A stretch of DNA of 64,000 nucleotides, from the NCBI GenBank assembly GCA_902651635.1, contig CACRSC010000075.1:730940-794939 (forward strand). The letters run 5' to 3'. The notes beneath the pieces are model-generated. The model worked only from the letters and a program-made list of their open reading frames with translations, was not told the origin of the DNA and made no database searches. Numbering within the stretch: position 1 is the first letter of the stretch; each line of letters opens with the position of its first letter. Below, in pieces: positions 34,276-43,820 of this stretch. The position numbers and the translations under genes were made by a program. Origin of the DNA: Mastigamoeba balamuthi (Eukaryota > Evosea > Mastigamoebida > Mastigamoebidae).

Positions 34276-34548
34276 GTCCAATAAGTTTCTCATCTTCTGT
34301 TTTCCTCATTTAATCAGTCACTGGCCATTCATGCCCAGAGTGCCTCAGAGTCCAGTTTGTGAGAGCAGCGAACCACACATTCCTCCATCCCTCACTTGCC
34401 GTCCAAGGACAATCAATGTACATGACTGCATTGAATCTCTCCGGCTTCAAAAGGACTAACTAAGCGACAGCGGTCGAGATCGGGACTTGACAACTTTGTT
34501 TTTGCTCGTCTCGGAGAGAGACAACCAGACAGTGTGTGCCTTCTGCCC
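34134..34548. other. 3' flank, non-coding
   Basis: Up to 34275 the sequence matches the downstream flank of copy 1. The rest holds no recognised feature; it separates two convergent genes. Confidence 0.5.
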
Positions 34549-35876
34549 TTAAAAGTACCGGATCCCAAGCTCATCGATACTGTATAACGGGGTGTTTGTG
34601 TCGACAGCCACGAAGCAGGGCTCGTCGCACAGGGGCTCGCCCTCAGGCACGAGCGTCTGGCCGTTCAGCGGTCTCTGCGACGCGAACGCCCTGTCAACGG
34701 GGACGCAGAGGGCCTGCACGTGTGGCCCCTTGAGCATGTCGCTCTCGCTGTCGTAGACCTTCCAGGGGATGCAGGGCCTCGTTGTCTCAACGAGCTCCGC
34801 CATCCTCTCCTGGCTCCACTCCCCCGCCTCCGCCCCCCTTGGCACGCTGCTCAGGTCGATGACGATGCTTGTCGCGAGGCGTTGCCCGAGGCCCTTGTAC
34901 CTGACTGCCACGTCGAGCGTGTTGTACACCCCGACCATTGCTTTCGTATTCATCGTGAGCATGGCCGTCGCTGCCACAGGGGCCCTCAGGTGCACGAGCA
35001 CGTCGGCCTCCTTGCCCGGCTCCACAGAGCACCCCGTCAACACGGCGGCCAGCACGTGCGACCACTTGATCTGCCTGTTGCTGGCGGTGGTCTGGCAGAC
35101 CCGGACCTCGATGTCCCTGACAGGCGTGCTGCTGCTGTTGCGCACGTGGACGGTCGCCGCGATGACCTCGCCGTAGCCGTACGCCCGCCGCGGGACGCTC
35201 AGCGAGACGTCGATCCGCCCGCTCGTCAAGTACGGGAACCCGAAGGCCTTGGAGGCCTCGCTCGTCGCGGGCTCGAGGAGCGTCATGTTCCCCTCCCTCA
35301 GCGGGTCGGTCTTGGGGAAGAACAGCACGCTGAGCAGGCGATAGGCACGGCCGCACTCCAAGAGGCATCTGTCAGCCGGCGACGCGAGCGACACGACGCT
35401 GATGGGCGCGTAGCGCCGCACGTCGACGCCGCCGCTGCCGACGAGGTGCACCTCGACGTGGTAGCGCACGTGGCCGCCGTACTGCCGCGTGAGGCTCGTG
35501 CTCTGCTCGTGCGAGGTGGGCTGCTTGCCGTCGATGGCGCCGAGGTCGAACTTGACGGCGCAGTCGCCCGAGGCCGTGCGGTCCGCGGGCTCCCAGAGGC
35601 ACTGGCGGCTCAGGAAGACGCCCGAGTCCGACACCAGGTCTCTGCAAGCGACGTACTCAAAGGCAGACGCGCCCACGAGGTAGGTCTTGACTGCTGCGCC
35701 CGCGAGGGGGGAGCTCAGGTGCAGGAGCACGGTGCCCGAGACGGTCCTCGGCGACCCTGCGACGAACACCTGCAGTGACGTCAACACGGCACGTCAGCCC
35801 AGACCCTCGAGGCACACTGCTGTGCCCCCGAGGTACGCACGTGTGTGCCGTTGAGCTTGATGTCGATGGTCGTCAT
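34549..35876 (-). CDS. Arrestin-fold protein
   Basis: Exons 35876-35841 and 35769-34549 (71-base intron, phase 0, acceptor cactgcag) give 418 aa starting MTTIDIKLNGT. The N-terminal half has the arrestin_N pattern FVAGSPRTVSGTVLLHL and VKTYLVGASAFEYV; the C-terminal half the arrestin_C pattern SGRIDVSLSVPRRAYGYGE, then VHVRNSSSTPVRDIEVRVCQ. Alpha-arrestin-type proteins bind membrane cargo or receptors and steer their endocytosis. The gene stands between receptor copies 2 and 3 and a broken copy follows at 36250, so the locus has duplicated. I see no PPxY motif, so link to a ubiquitin ligase is not supported. Confidence 0.75.
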
Positions 35877-36136
35877 GGGGTCAGACTGTGCGGTGTGGTG
35901 TTGGGTGAACAGGTGGGTTCGGGTTTGTGCGCTGTGTATCTGCAGGTTTTGTTGAAACATGGTTCAGATTTCGCGAATCTGACTGGCATGTAGGATTCCG
36001 GAACTCTCTGGTATATGGTGCTACTCATTCTGGGGTGAGTTTGGGGAGGGCCCACTGGCCTCGTCCGAAATTTTTGAACAAGAGGAAGGGAATATCTCTG
36101 CACAAATCTCTGTTCTGAACGCTAAAAAGATTCATA
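35877..36136. other. Intergenic, nothing recognised
   Basis: Upstream of the arrestin-like gene. No repeat or coding signal stands out. Confidence 0.5.
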
Positions 36137-36249
36137 GATCACTATGAATTTTATCGATACGAGGCCGTGGGAACTATGAAGTGGTCGACACAGACCCGAC
36201 GGCACTTTTAAGTTTCCATGGCCTCGTATCGACATAATTCAGAGTGATC
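36137..36249. mobile_element. Foldback miniature inverted-repeat element
   Basis: The ends are inverted copies about 34 bases long: gatcactatgaattttatcg at 36137 continues to cgatacgaggccgtgg, and the right end read backwards gives gatcactctgaattatgtcg and cgatacgaggccatgg, with only a few mismatches. The centre of about 45 bases is unrelated. It encodes nothing. No clear target-site duplication is visible. The structure fits a MITE derived from a DNA transposon. Confidence 0.65.
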
Positions 36250-36765
36250 CGGAACCAGCCACGAAGAAGGGCTCACTGCACAGGGGCTCGGGCACGAACG
36301 TCTGGCTGTACAGCGGTCTATGCAACACACATGCTCAGTTGACGGGGACACAGAGGGCCTACATGTGTGGCCCCTTGAGTGTGTGGCTCTTACACTCCAG
36401 GCGTCATCTAAAATCAATTAATTTCCCGATAAACCGGATTTGGCACACATTTGGGGCCCTTTGCAGTGGACTGTGCTCCTCATGCCGCAACTCTTAATGG
36501 AGTTAGAGTCAGAAGAGCTCCACAGCAGCCCTGAGAGTCTCTCCTGGCTGTGGGAAGGTGAAGAGTGCTTGCTGGATGGTCCGTCTGTAGCCAGCACTAC
36601 GAAAAAAACTGAGAGAAATTTCTCATTTTGACATGGCCATACAGCCATTGTTGCCTGGAGTGTGACGTAGAGCTTCCAGGGGATGCAGGACCTCACTGCC
36701 TTTGCCAGCTCCGCGATCCTCTCGTGGCTTCACTCCCATCGGCGCTGCTCAGGTCGATTGAACAG
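36250..36765 (-). pseudogene. Broken copy of the arrestin-like gene
   Basis: Two blocks match the 3' part of the intact gene: 36250-36388 matches about 34605-34745, and 36664-36765 matches about 34752-34870. Examples are agccacgaag, acagagggcct and ttccaggggatgcagg. The second block carries a deletion relative to the parent (the ccgcctccgcccccct stretch is missing). Between the blocks lies an inverted-repeat insertion. No open frame remains, so it is a dead duplicate. Confidence 0.8.
36392..36663. mobile_element. Short DNA element with 11-base terminal inverted repeats
   Basis: The insert begins ACACTCCAGGC (36392-36402) and ends with the exact inverse GCCTGGAGTGT (36653-36663). It is 272 bases long, has no coding capacity worth calling and interrupts the arrestin pseudogene at a point that is continuous in the parent gene. 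This is the structure of a non-autonomous DNA transposon. A target-site duplication is not evident because the flanks have diverged. Confidence 0.7.
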
Positions 36766-37049
36766 TCCAGGGCCATTCCCATCAATTGGTCACAGCTGTC
36801 CTTCCCAGGGCGGTGGGAAATTGCCTATTTGGACAGTCGATGATTTATCAGTGGCCACCCAATTGCGATTCGCTTCTTCTGTTATCTTCCCAGACCCGAT
36901 TCTGAGTGAGTCCGTGGATGCCCTTTCAAAAGAGACATTTCGAAGCCAGTTGGATTTTCTCTCTCCACACCAATTTCATTTCTCTGTGCCGAGGGGTGGT
37001 GAACGCGCAGTGGGTTGGAGAAGCTGCTTCTACTGCACATTGATAGAAG
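36766..37049. other. 5' region of receptor copy 3
   Basis: Unlike the promoters of copies 1 and 2; no shared flank is seen. No other feature is recognised. Confidence 0.4.
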
Positions 37050-40000
37050 ATGGAGAACAGCTGCAGGTGGGTTGTGTACGTGGTGCTCGTGGTGGGTCTG
37101 TTGTGCCTCGACCCTGCGAGGTCCTCGGGCTCCGTGACGACTTCGAGTACGTGGGAGACACCCTTTGTCATCTCGGCAGGGACGAACCAGCAGGGCCTCG
37201 ACGCCAGGGATGCCATGAGCAGCTGGGTGTGGGCTCTGCGCGACTCGGTCACGACGGAGGCCACAGGCAACCCCGCAGGTGTCGGCGACCTCAACGGCGA
37301 CCACATCTCCGACTTCGCGTGCAACATCACACTCGGACCTCAGGGCGCATCACGCCCAGGCATCGTCATCGTCTTCGGCGCAGTCAGAGGTAGGCAGGGA
37401 ACTGTTTCAATAGCATCGTTGAGGATTCGGGATTAACTGGCGCACAGCAGGGTTTGGAGCTACTCTGCACCTTTTCAGCGGCAGCAGTGTAAGGACTACG
37501 CTGGTGCAGGACGCAGCCCTGTGCTGCTCGGGCGACATCAACGGGGACTCTCTCGCAGACCTTGTGCTGCAGACCCCTGGAAGGCTCGTACTGCTCGAGG
37601 GGCACTCAGCAGGTGATTTGCCGGCCACTTGTATCTCTTCTGATCTCGAATATGAACAGGGTGGCCTGCCTTTGTGCCCCTGGGGACCCTCAAAACAATA
37701 TGGATAGGACAGGGAAGCAATGTGCACTGCCTGGGAGACGTAAACGGCGACGGGTTAGACGATATTGGAATCGGATACCTGGTGGATGGCGATCCGGTGG
37801 TGCCCATTCATTCCATTGTGATATTCGGGTCTGCCAACTACTCGCAGTTCCCGAAGGACCGTCCTGTTGATGGATCCACTGGCTTCGAGCTTCGTTATCG
37901 AAACATGCATATCATTTGGAATATTGTGGGCTTTGGCGATGTTGACGGAGATGGTATTCACGACTTCGGCCAGACCCTGCAGGGTTCACCTTGGTCAGAC
38001 CTTCTTTTGGTGTTGGGTCGTCATCAGTGGAACAGGATTGCCTTTTCCCAGGACAGGGATGCATTTGATACGCATAACCACCGATACATTACCTACTGCA
38101 AGCCACTTGAAACTCAATTCGGGGTCCAAGGGCCACAGGGCTTTGACGTGGACCACGACAACAGATCGGATCTAATTCTGGACATGAGCAGCGTGGCTTG
38201 TGGAAGCCCACAGAGTTTCCTTGGACTCGCTCTTTTTGGCGGATCTGTTGACGTAATGATAGGCCAAAACTGCCGAGAGAGGTATGGCGTTCTTTGTGAG
38301 GGCCTCAATGGCGCTGTGTCAAGCCTCTTTTCTCTGGGGGATATTGACGGAGACCACATTCCAGACGTGATGGATCAAATGTCCAAAGGAAACACCTGCG
38401 AATTGGTTGTTTCGAAAGGCATCTTTCACAGGACAACAGATTTATTACTCGATAGACATTCATGCGTAAATGCATCGCGTGTTGAATCAATTATGCATCT
38501 TCTGGGTGAGGGCCCCTGCCCGAATGTCTCGTTCATCGGCAACATTGGCGATATCGACGGAAATGGCCTCAGCGACTTGTGCATAGGAGACCATATCGCC
38601 CTTATGGAACAACAAGGAAGTCTCAATTTCACAGCAGGGCAAGGCATTAGCGTTATCTCCCATACGAAGACAACCATATCAGGGTATTCGTCAAAAGGAA
38701 TTGGTGACATCAACAGTGATGGAAAGCCCGACTTTGCGTTTGTTCTGGCCAATGTCTCAACAGGCTGCTGGGAAGTAGTGATCGTACTCAACGATAAGTG
38801 GAGAAGCACAATATTCCCTCTGGCAGAACCCACAATAGAAGAATCTGGGATGGTTGTGGTATCGACGGACTTCACATTATCTCGTTCACAACTCTCTATT
38901 GATGCACTTGGAGACCATAATGGTGACAAGATCGATGATGTTCTCGTTGGTGTGCTAACTGACGTTGCACATGGAGTGCGAGCAATGGTACTACTAGGTC
39001 CACATCTTGTTCCGATTTTGTACAAAATTTCCTCTGTCGGGCAGGCGACCACCTCTGTCAATCCTCTGGGAGACGTCGATGGCGATGGACTGATGGACTT
39101 TGGACTCGAGTCACACGGATATGTAAATGACTACTCCACATTTATCGTGTATGGATCAACCAACATAAGTGAGGCGGCTGTGGTAAATATCGACAGTATG
39201 GGGTGGAGAGCTCACGAGACCTACGGCAGTGGTCGAAGTGCCAATATCACCGGAATTGGCGATATCAACGGTGACAGCATGGACGATATGGTATTAGACA
39301 TGCCTCAGTGCGGTTGGCTTTGTGTGCTCCTTGGATCCAGGAACCGTAATCGCAGTGTGAATGACGGTGTTGTGCTTTCTCCCGACAACAGCTTTGGAAC
39401 ATGGCCAAAGGACGCTGAGTGCACAGGAACTGTTGTGCCACGGGCTCTGGGAGACATTAACGGGGACCTCGTGGATGACTTCGGAGTGGGGCTGCCACTG
39501 GACAGCAACTCGCAAGGCAGAAATGCTGGTAAGATCATAGTGATATTTGGCAGCACATCATCCAGTTCTTTTTTTGCCAGTGCACCTGATACAGTTCAGT
39601 TGGACACAACAGTCAGTATTGGGCGAGGAACTGGATTTTCCATCGAGGGCATCAATGGAGACTATTTAGGGCAGATATTTGGATCTGCTGGTGACATGAA
39701 TGGCGATGGTATTGGTGACATGTTCATAAGCTTGCCCGATTCGCAGAACACAGCTGGCCTGGTCTACATCCTCCTGGGGCGAAAGGCCAATGAAGACAGT
39801 AAAGCAGATGAGAACGCAGGCTGGAGCAACAGATTAGCCGGCAGCATGTTCAGGACCAGTGGGTTCACAGACACAGATGGCTACGTGCTAATTGGTGCTC
39901 AGATGGGATCACATCTGGGACGAGCAATCGGGAAGATTGGTGACATAGATGGTGATGGCTCCGACGACATTGTCATTGGGTCGCCTGTTCCTGAGGCATC

Positions 40001-41504
40001 TCAGACAAGGCAATTCTCCGGGTCACTTGTTGTTCTTGGGTCACAACAGATTAGCCTTAAGTTACCCCTGTGTAATAATACTGTTTCTGATATCGACATG
40101 GATGACAGCCGCATTCTCTTTGTTCCGGGAATCACTCTCCAGACAAAAAAGTGTGGAGTTGTTCTGCATAATTCGAGTTGTGGGATGCAGCAAGGAGATC
40201 CCAGAATGACATTTACAGTCTCAGTACCAAGCCAGAGGCCATGCACTTGGAGCATACGGGAGACAGTGAGAAATACCTGCGGTACATCATTAAGCTATGA
40301 TGAGTGCTCCTTTACATTCACAGCTCCGTGGAATTCGTCATGCGCATCACTGGTGTCCGAGAACAACTGGGCACATCTTGTGGTAAATGGCAGCGTTGGT
40401 AACACCTTGGCAATGAAAGTTATTGTGAACAACTCGCATGGCAACAGGGCTAGCATGTACCTCACGTACTCCCTGGTACATAGGCACTTTACTGGGACAC
40501 GCAGATCAAAGATACCTCTCATAGTTGGAACATCTGTAGGGGGATCTCTCGGCTTCATCATTCTTGTTTTTTGCTGTATCACCATTGGGCTAGTGGTGTA
40601 CAGGAGGAGTGTCATCAAAGAGGTCACCAGATGGGAGCCAAGAGTGTGGCACTTTGACGAGTCCCTCAGGCCAGACACCATCGGTGGCAAAAGCTACACC
40701 CTCATCCCGGCTGGCAAGAGGGACACCGAGTTTGTGGTGGAGCTGTACCAGCGCTGCCCTGTGCCGGGCTTCGACCTCGCCCGTGTGGAGATCATCTACA
40801 GCCCCCACCTCGAGCAGGCCTTCGAGAACCGCGTCGCCCAGCTGCAGGCCCGCGTGGGCAACCCAGCGTTCGCACCGGGGTACGAGGCAGAGGGGAACAG
40901 GGCGACGAGGGCGGCGGTGCGGGAGCGGCTGATGGAGATGGCGCGGCGGACGCCAGAGGCGGCGTACCCCAACGTGAAGGTGGTGGCCATGTGGCACGGG
41001 ACGCGGGCAGAGGCGCTGGAGAGCGTGTTCCGGGCGGGGTTCGCGAGCCTGGCGACGACGGACGAGGGCTTCTTCGGGAAGGGGGTGTACAGCGCGTACG
41101 AGGCGCGGTACGCCAGCGAGGTGTACAGCAGGGGCGCCCTGCTCGTCAACTGGGTCTCGCTCTTCTCGGCCTTCCCCGTCGTCGACGGCGACATGGCCAG
41201 GCTGACGGGCAAGGGCAGCTACGCCAACTACGACGCCCACTTCATCCCCGTCCGCCCCGCCAGCGCCGCAGCCGGCGAGCAGAACTACGTGGCGTGCACG
41301 GAGCTGTCGCAGGCGGTGTTCCACGAGCTGGTGACGTTCGAGGCGTCGCAGAACCTGCCGCGGTACCTGGTGACGCTGCAGCCCAGCATCGTGCAGATGG
41401 TGCCGGCGCTGAGCAGCAGCCACGTGGAGATGTTATCGAGGGAGACAGGGCCGAAGCCATTGCAGCTCCACAGTGGCACAGCCTCTTCAGTCACAACTGA
41501 GTGA
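37050..41504 (+). CDS. Receptor-like FG-GAP protein with cytoplasmic PARP domain (copy 3)
   Basis: Exons 37050-37389, 37451-37612 and 37660-41504 (introns 61 and 47 bases) give 1448 aa. Signal peptide WVVYVVLVVGLLCLDPARS; FG-GAP repeats such as GDLNGDHISDFACN, GDVNGDGLDDIGIG, GDHNGDKIDDVLVG, GDINGDLVDDFGVG and GDIDGDGSDDIVIG; membrane helix GGSLGFIILVFCCITIGLVV. The PARP triad is His 1280 (MWHGT), Tyr 1311 (GKGVYSAY) and Glu 1390 (FHELVTFE), the H-Y-E set of polymerising PARPs. From about 40594 to 41390 the DNA is nearly identical to copies 1 and 2, while the ectodomain is clearly more divergent and the last 25 residues differ. Extracellular ligand binding with cytoplasmic ADP-ribosylation is inferred from the architecture. 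Confidence 0.85.
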
Positions 41505-41871
41505 AAGATGACCTATGCATGCCCTTCCAACCATCTCTGTCTGTTAGGGATGAAGAGGAAGCCATTCTTTCATTCTTTCATTCTTTCATTGCATCCTTCC
41601 ATTCCATTCTTCTAACAACAGGAGCGTCCACTCGTTCGGAGGGACCCCGCATTCTAGCCAGCGTTGATGCTGAGGGAGTGCATACCTTCGAGAGAGCTTA
41701 ATACTGGAGATTTTCATTTCGTGGCAATTTATTCTGTGTTGTGACAGATAATTTCAACGACGGATGTCAGAAATTCCTCCCCCGGCTCCGACTGAACCGC
41801 GAATGTCGTGTTGCTGCTCCAGCATTTTCGTCGCTGGTCAACCACAGCAGGGTCCTAGTAGGGCGCTCGTT
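41505..41871. other. 3' flank with CATTCTTT microsatellite
   Basis: A short cattctttcattctttcatt run lies at 41560-41600. Otherwise nothing is recognised between the two gene ends. Confidence 0.6.
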
Positions 41872-43705
41872 TCAGCCAGTTCGTTTCCCGCTGACCCTCA
41901 GAGTGGTCACGACGCCATTCTTGGAGAATATGGTCGCATGTGTGAAGGCGTCGTCGAACTCGACCACCCAGGTGCGTTCCGGAAGAGTTGGATCCAGAGT
42001 CCCCTTCTTCAAATGGAAGTCAACCCTGAGCGACTGCCTGATCCTTGTTGTGTCGTACTCGCCTCCTGGAGCAAAGCGAGCAAACCCCTTCCTCCCTGCA
42101 GATTGGGTCAGTGGAGAGGACCTTGAGCACGACCCACCGTGGCCTTGGACAAGTAGCTCGATGGCCCAATTCAGGCCATGAACGAAGAAGTCGAGGAATC
42201 CTGTGAGCTTCCCGTCCTTGTAGACAGCGAGGTCGGGAATGATGAAACGCCCAGCCTGCAGTTGCCGCAAGAACGCCCTGTAGAACTCCATTGATGTTCG
42301 CTCGACGAGGCTTTCCTGCTCGGTTTCGGTAGCCGAATCCAGCACGGGCACAGAGCTGCCAGACATGGCTGAAGGCATCACCGCAGAGGCTCTTGCCAGC
42401 ACCTGCGGATCCATGGCTGCCACAGCACGCTGCACTGCTTCATTGAGGTCCGTTGCAGCAGGGCCATCAGACTGGGGGCAGAACAGGACCCGGCTCGCGT
42501 CTGAGTGGTGGTCAATCATCAGTGAGTGCTGCATCGATCCCGTTCGAAGGGCGTACAGAGCCACTTGTGCGTGATCGTCGAAAAGCTGTAGTCCTCCAAC
42601 ACAACGCCAGCACGAATCATGCGACGAAACGCCTCGCTGCGGAACTCAACAACGTCCGGCTGCAGCAGCAAATTGCGCAGACAGCTCTGGCACTGCGCAT
42701 CCATTTCTTCATAGAGAGGAGCTATGCGCGGGTCGGCACAACAGCTGTTCCTCGTTTCCACTGCCCTGATTATTGAGAACGGAAAGGCGAAGCACTTTGC
42801 GAACCGCTCTGGAGGAACTGCGTCACATGCTCGTCGTTGGGCTGTTGTGCGCAGTGGCAGTACTTGGAGTAAATGCGACCAATGAGAAAAGAGATGAGGC
42901 CAACGTTGCCGCTGCTCATCACCTTCATGACACTGAGCACCTGCTCGGTGATCTCTGCAGAGCGCTTGGAGCGTGCGAATTCGTTGTACTTGGTGATGAG
43001 CTCCTCCAACTCTCCCTGGCGATCGATGATTGTAAGAACGAGGCCGAGGCTGGGGCTGCGTGCCGGTCGGAGGCGGAGAAACGATGGCGACAACACAGAC
43101 CAGCTGGGCGGGACAAAAGTCGTGGAGTACTCCGATGTCGCAAACAGGGCGTGCACAGCGAAAAAGATGACGCAGAGCGAGGGGTCCCTCTTGTGCAAGA
43201 GGTCCTTGAGCGCGGACCACAGAGGGTCCTTGGTGCAGCGGTACAGCACCTGTGCCTCGTCGACCAGAACCAACCGGCGGGTTGGGGCCTTTGCGGCCAG
43301 TGCGAGGCCAGTAAAGTCGACTGCTCCGTCGGTCATGTCCCGAATGAGCAGGGACGCTGCGTTAACCTTTCCGCGGTACGGATCCCTGAGAACGGACGAG
43401 CCGTCGACGCGAGACGCCTGGCGTTGCCTGGCTGAGAAAGGCAGACGGGCAGGGGCGCACGGCGACATCAGGGGCCGCCTCGGCGATGTAGTCCACGAGG
43501 ACGTCGATGAGGCCTGTCTTGCCGCTCCTCGGCGGGGCGCGGACGAGAAGGAAGCTCTTGTCCTTGGCGCAGTCGAGCAGCTCCGAGCACGTCTGCTCGC
43601 GGCAGGTGAACGGTGCATCCGGGCTGACGCCCTCCTCGACGGTCGCTGCGGCAGTGTGTCAGCGTAGCTCGGCGACTGCGGCTGCTTTGGTGTACCGCAA
43701 TTCAT
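41872..43705 (-). CDS. Crinkler-RHS-type NTPase-nuclease protein
   Basis: Segments on the minus strand show the layout of Crinkler (CRN-RHS) proteins. A P-loop NTPase comes first: LLVRAPPRSGKTGLIDVLV near 43545, then Walker B RLVLVDEAQVLYR near 43260. Helical sequence follows (LVLTIIDRQGELEELITKYNEF, VMKVMSSGNVGLISFLIGRIY). The C-terminal restriction-endonuclease-like part has RFIIPDLAVYKDGKLTGFLD, FFVHGLNWAIELLVQGHGG, RFAPGGEYD and TWVVEFDDAFTHATIF. Such proteins are widespread in protists and fungi, where they are thought to act in conflicts or host interaction. The segments lie in more than one frame; I did not decide whether introns or decay explain this, so it may be a fossil. Confidence 0.7.
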
Positions 43706-43787
43706 GCCGACGACGCTGCGGGCCCGCTTGAGCGACGAGTGGCGCTGTGTGTCGTCTAGAAATTCGCAACTTCAATAGGGTTGGATC

Positions 43788-43820
43788 GATCCACCGATTT
43801 CGGTGGATCCGGTGGATCCA
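43788..43820. repeat. GGTGGATCC hairpin upstream of the Crinkler gene
   Basis: GATCCACCGA (43788-43797) and TCGGTGGATC (43800-43809) form a perfect 10-base stem around two T; another ggtggatcc follows at once. It lies about 80 bases upstream of the minus-strand gene start. A related palindrome stands upstream of the kinesin gene at 52578. Confidence 0.6.

Noticed and set aside
41321-41360. Loss of the catalytic Glu in the PARP domain
   Set aside because: A first alignment put a Ser at the position; aligning on the P-x-Y-L strand places the Glu of FHELVTFE at the catalytic site.
29574-41504. Calling these genes integrin alpha chains
   Set aside because: The FG-GAP repeats are integrin-like, but there are 14 of them, the GFFKR membrane motif is absent and a PARP domain follows.
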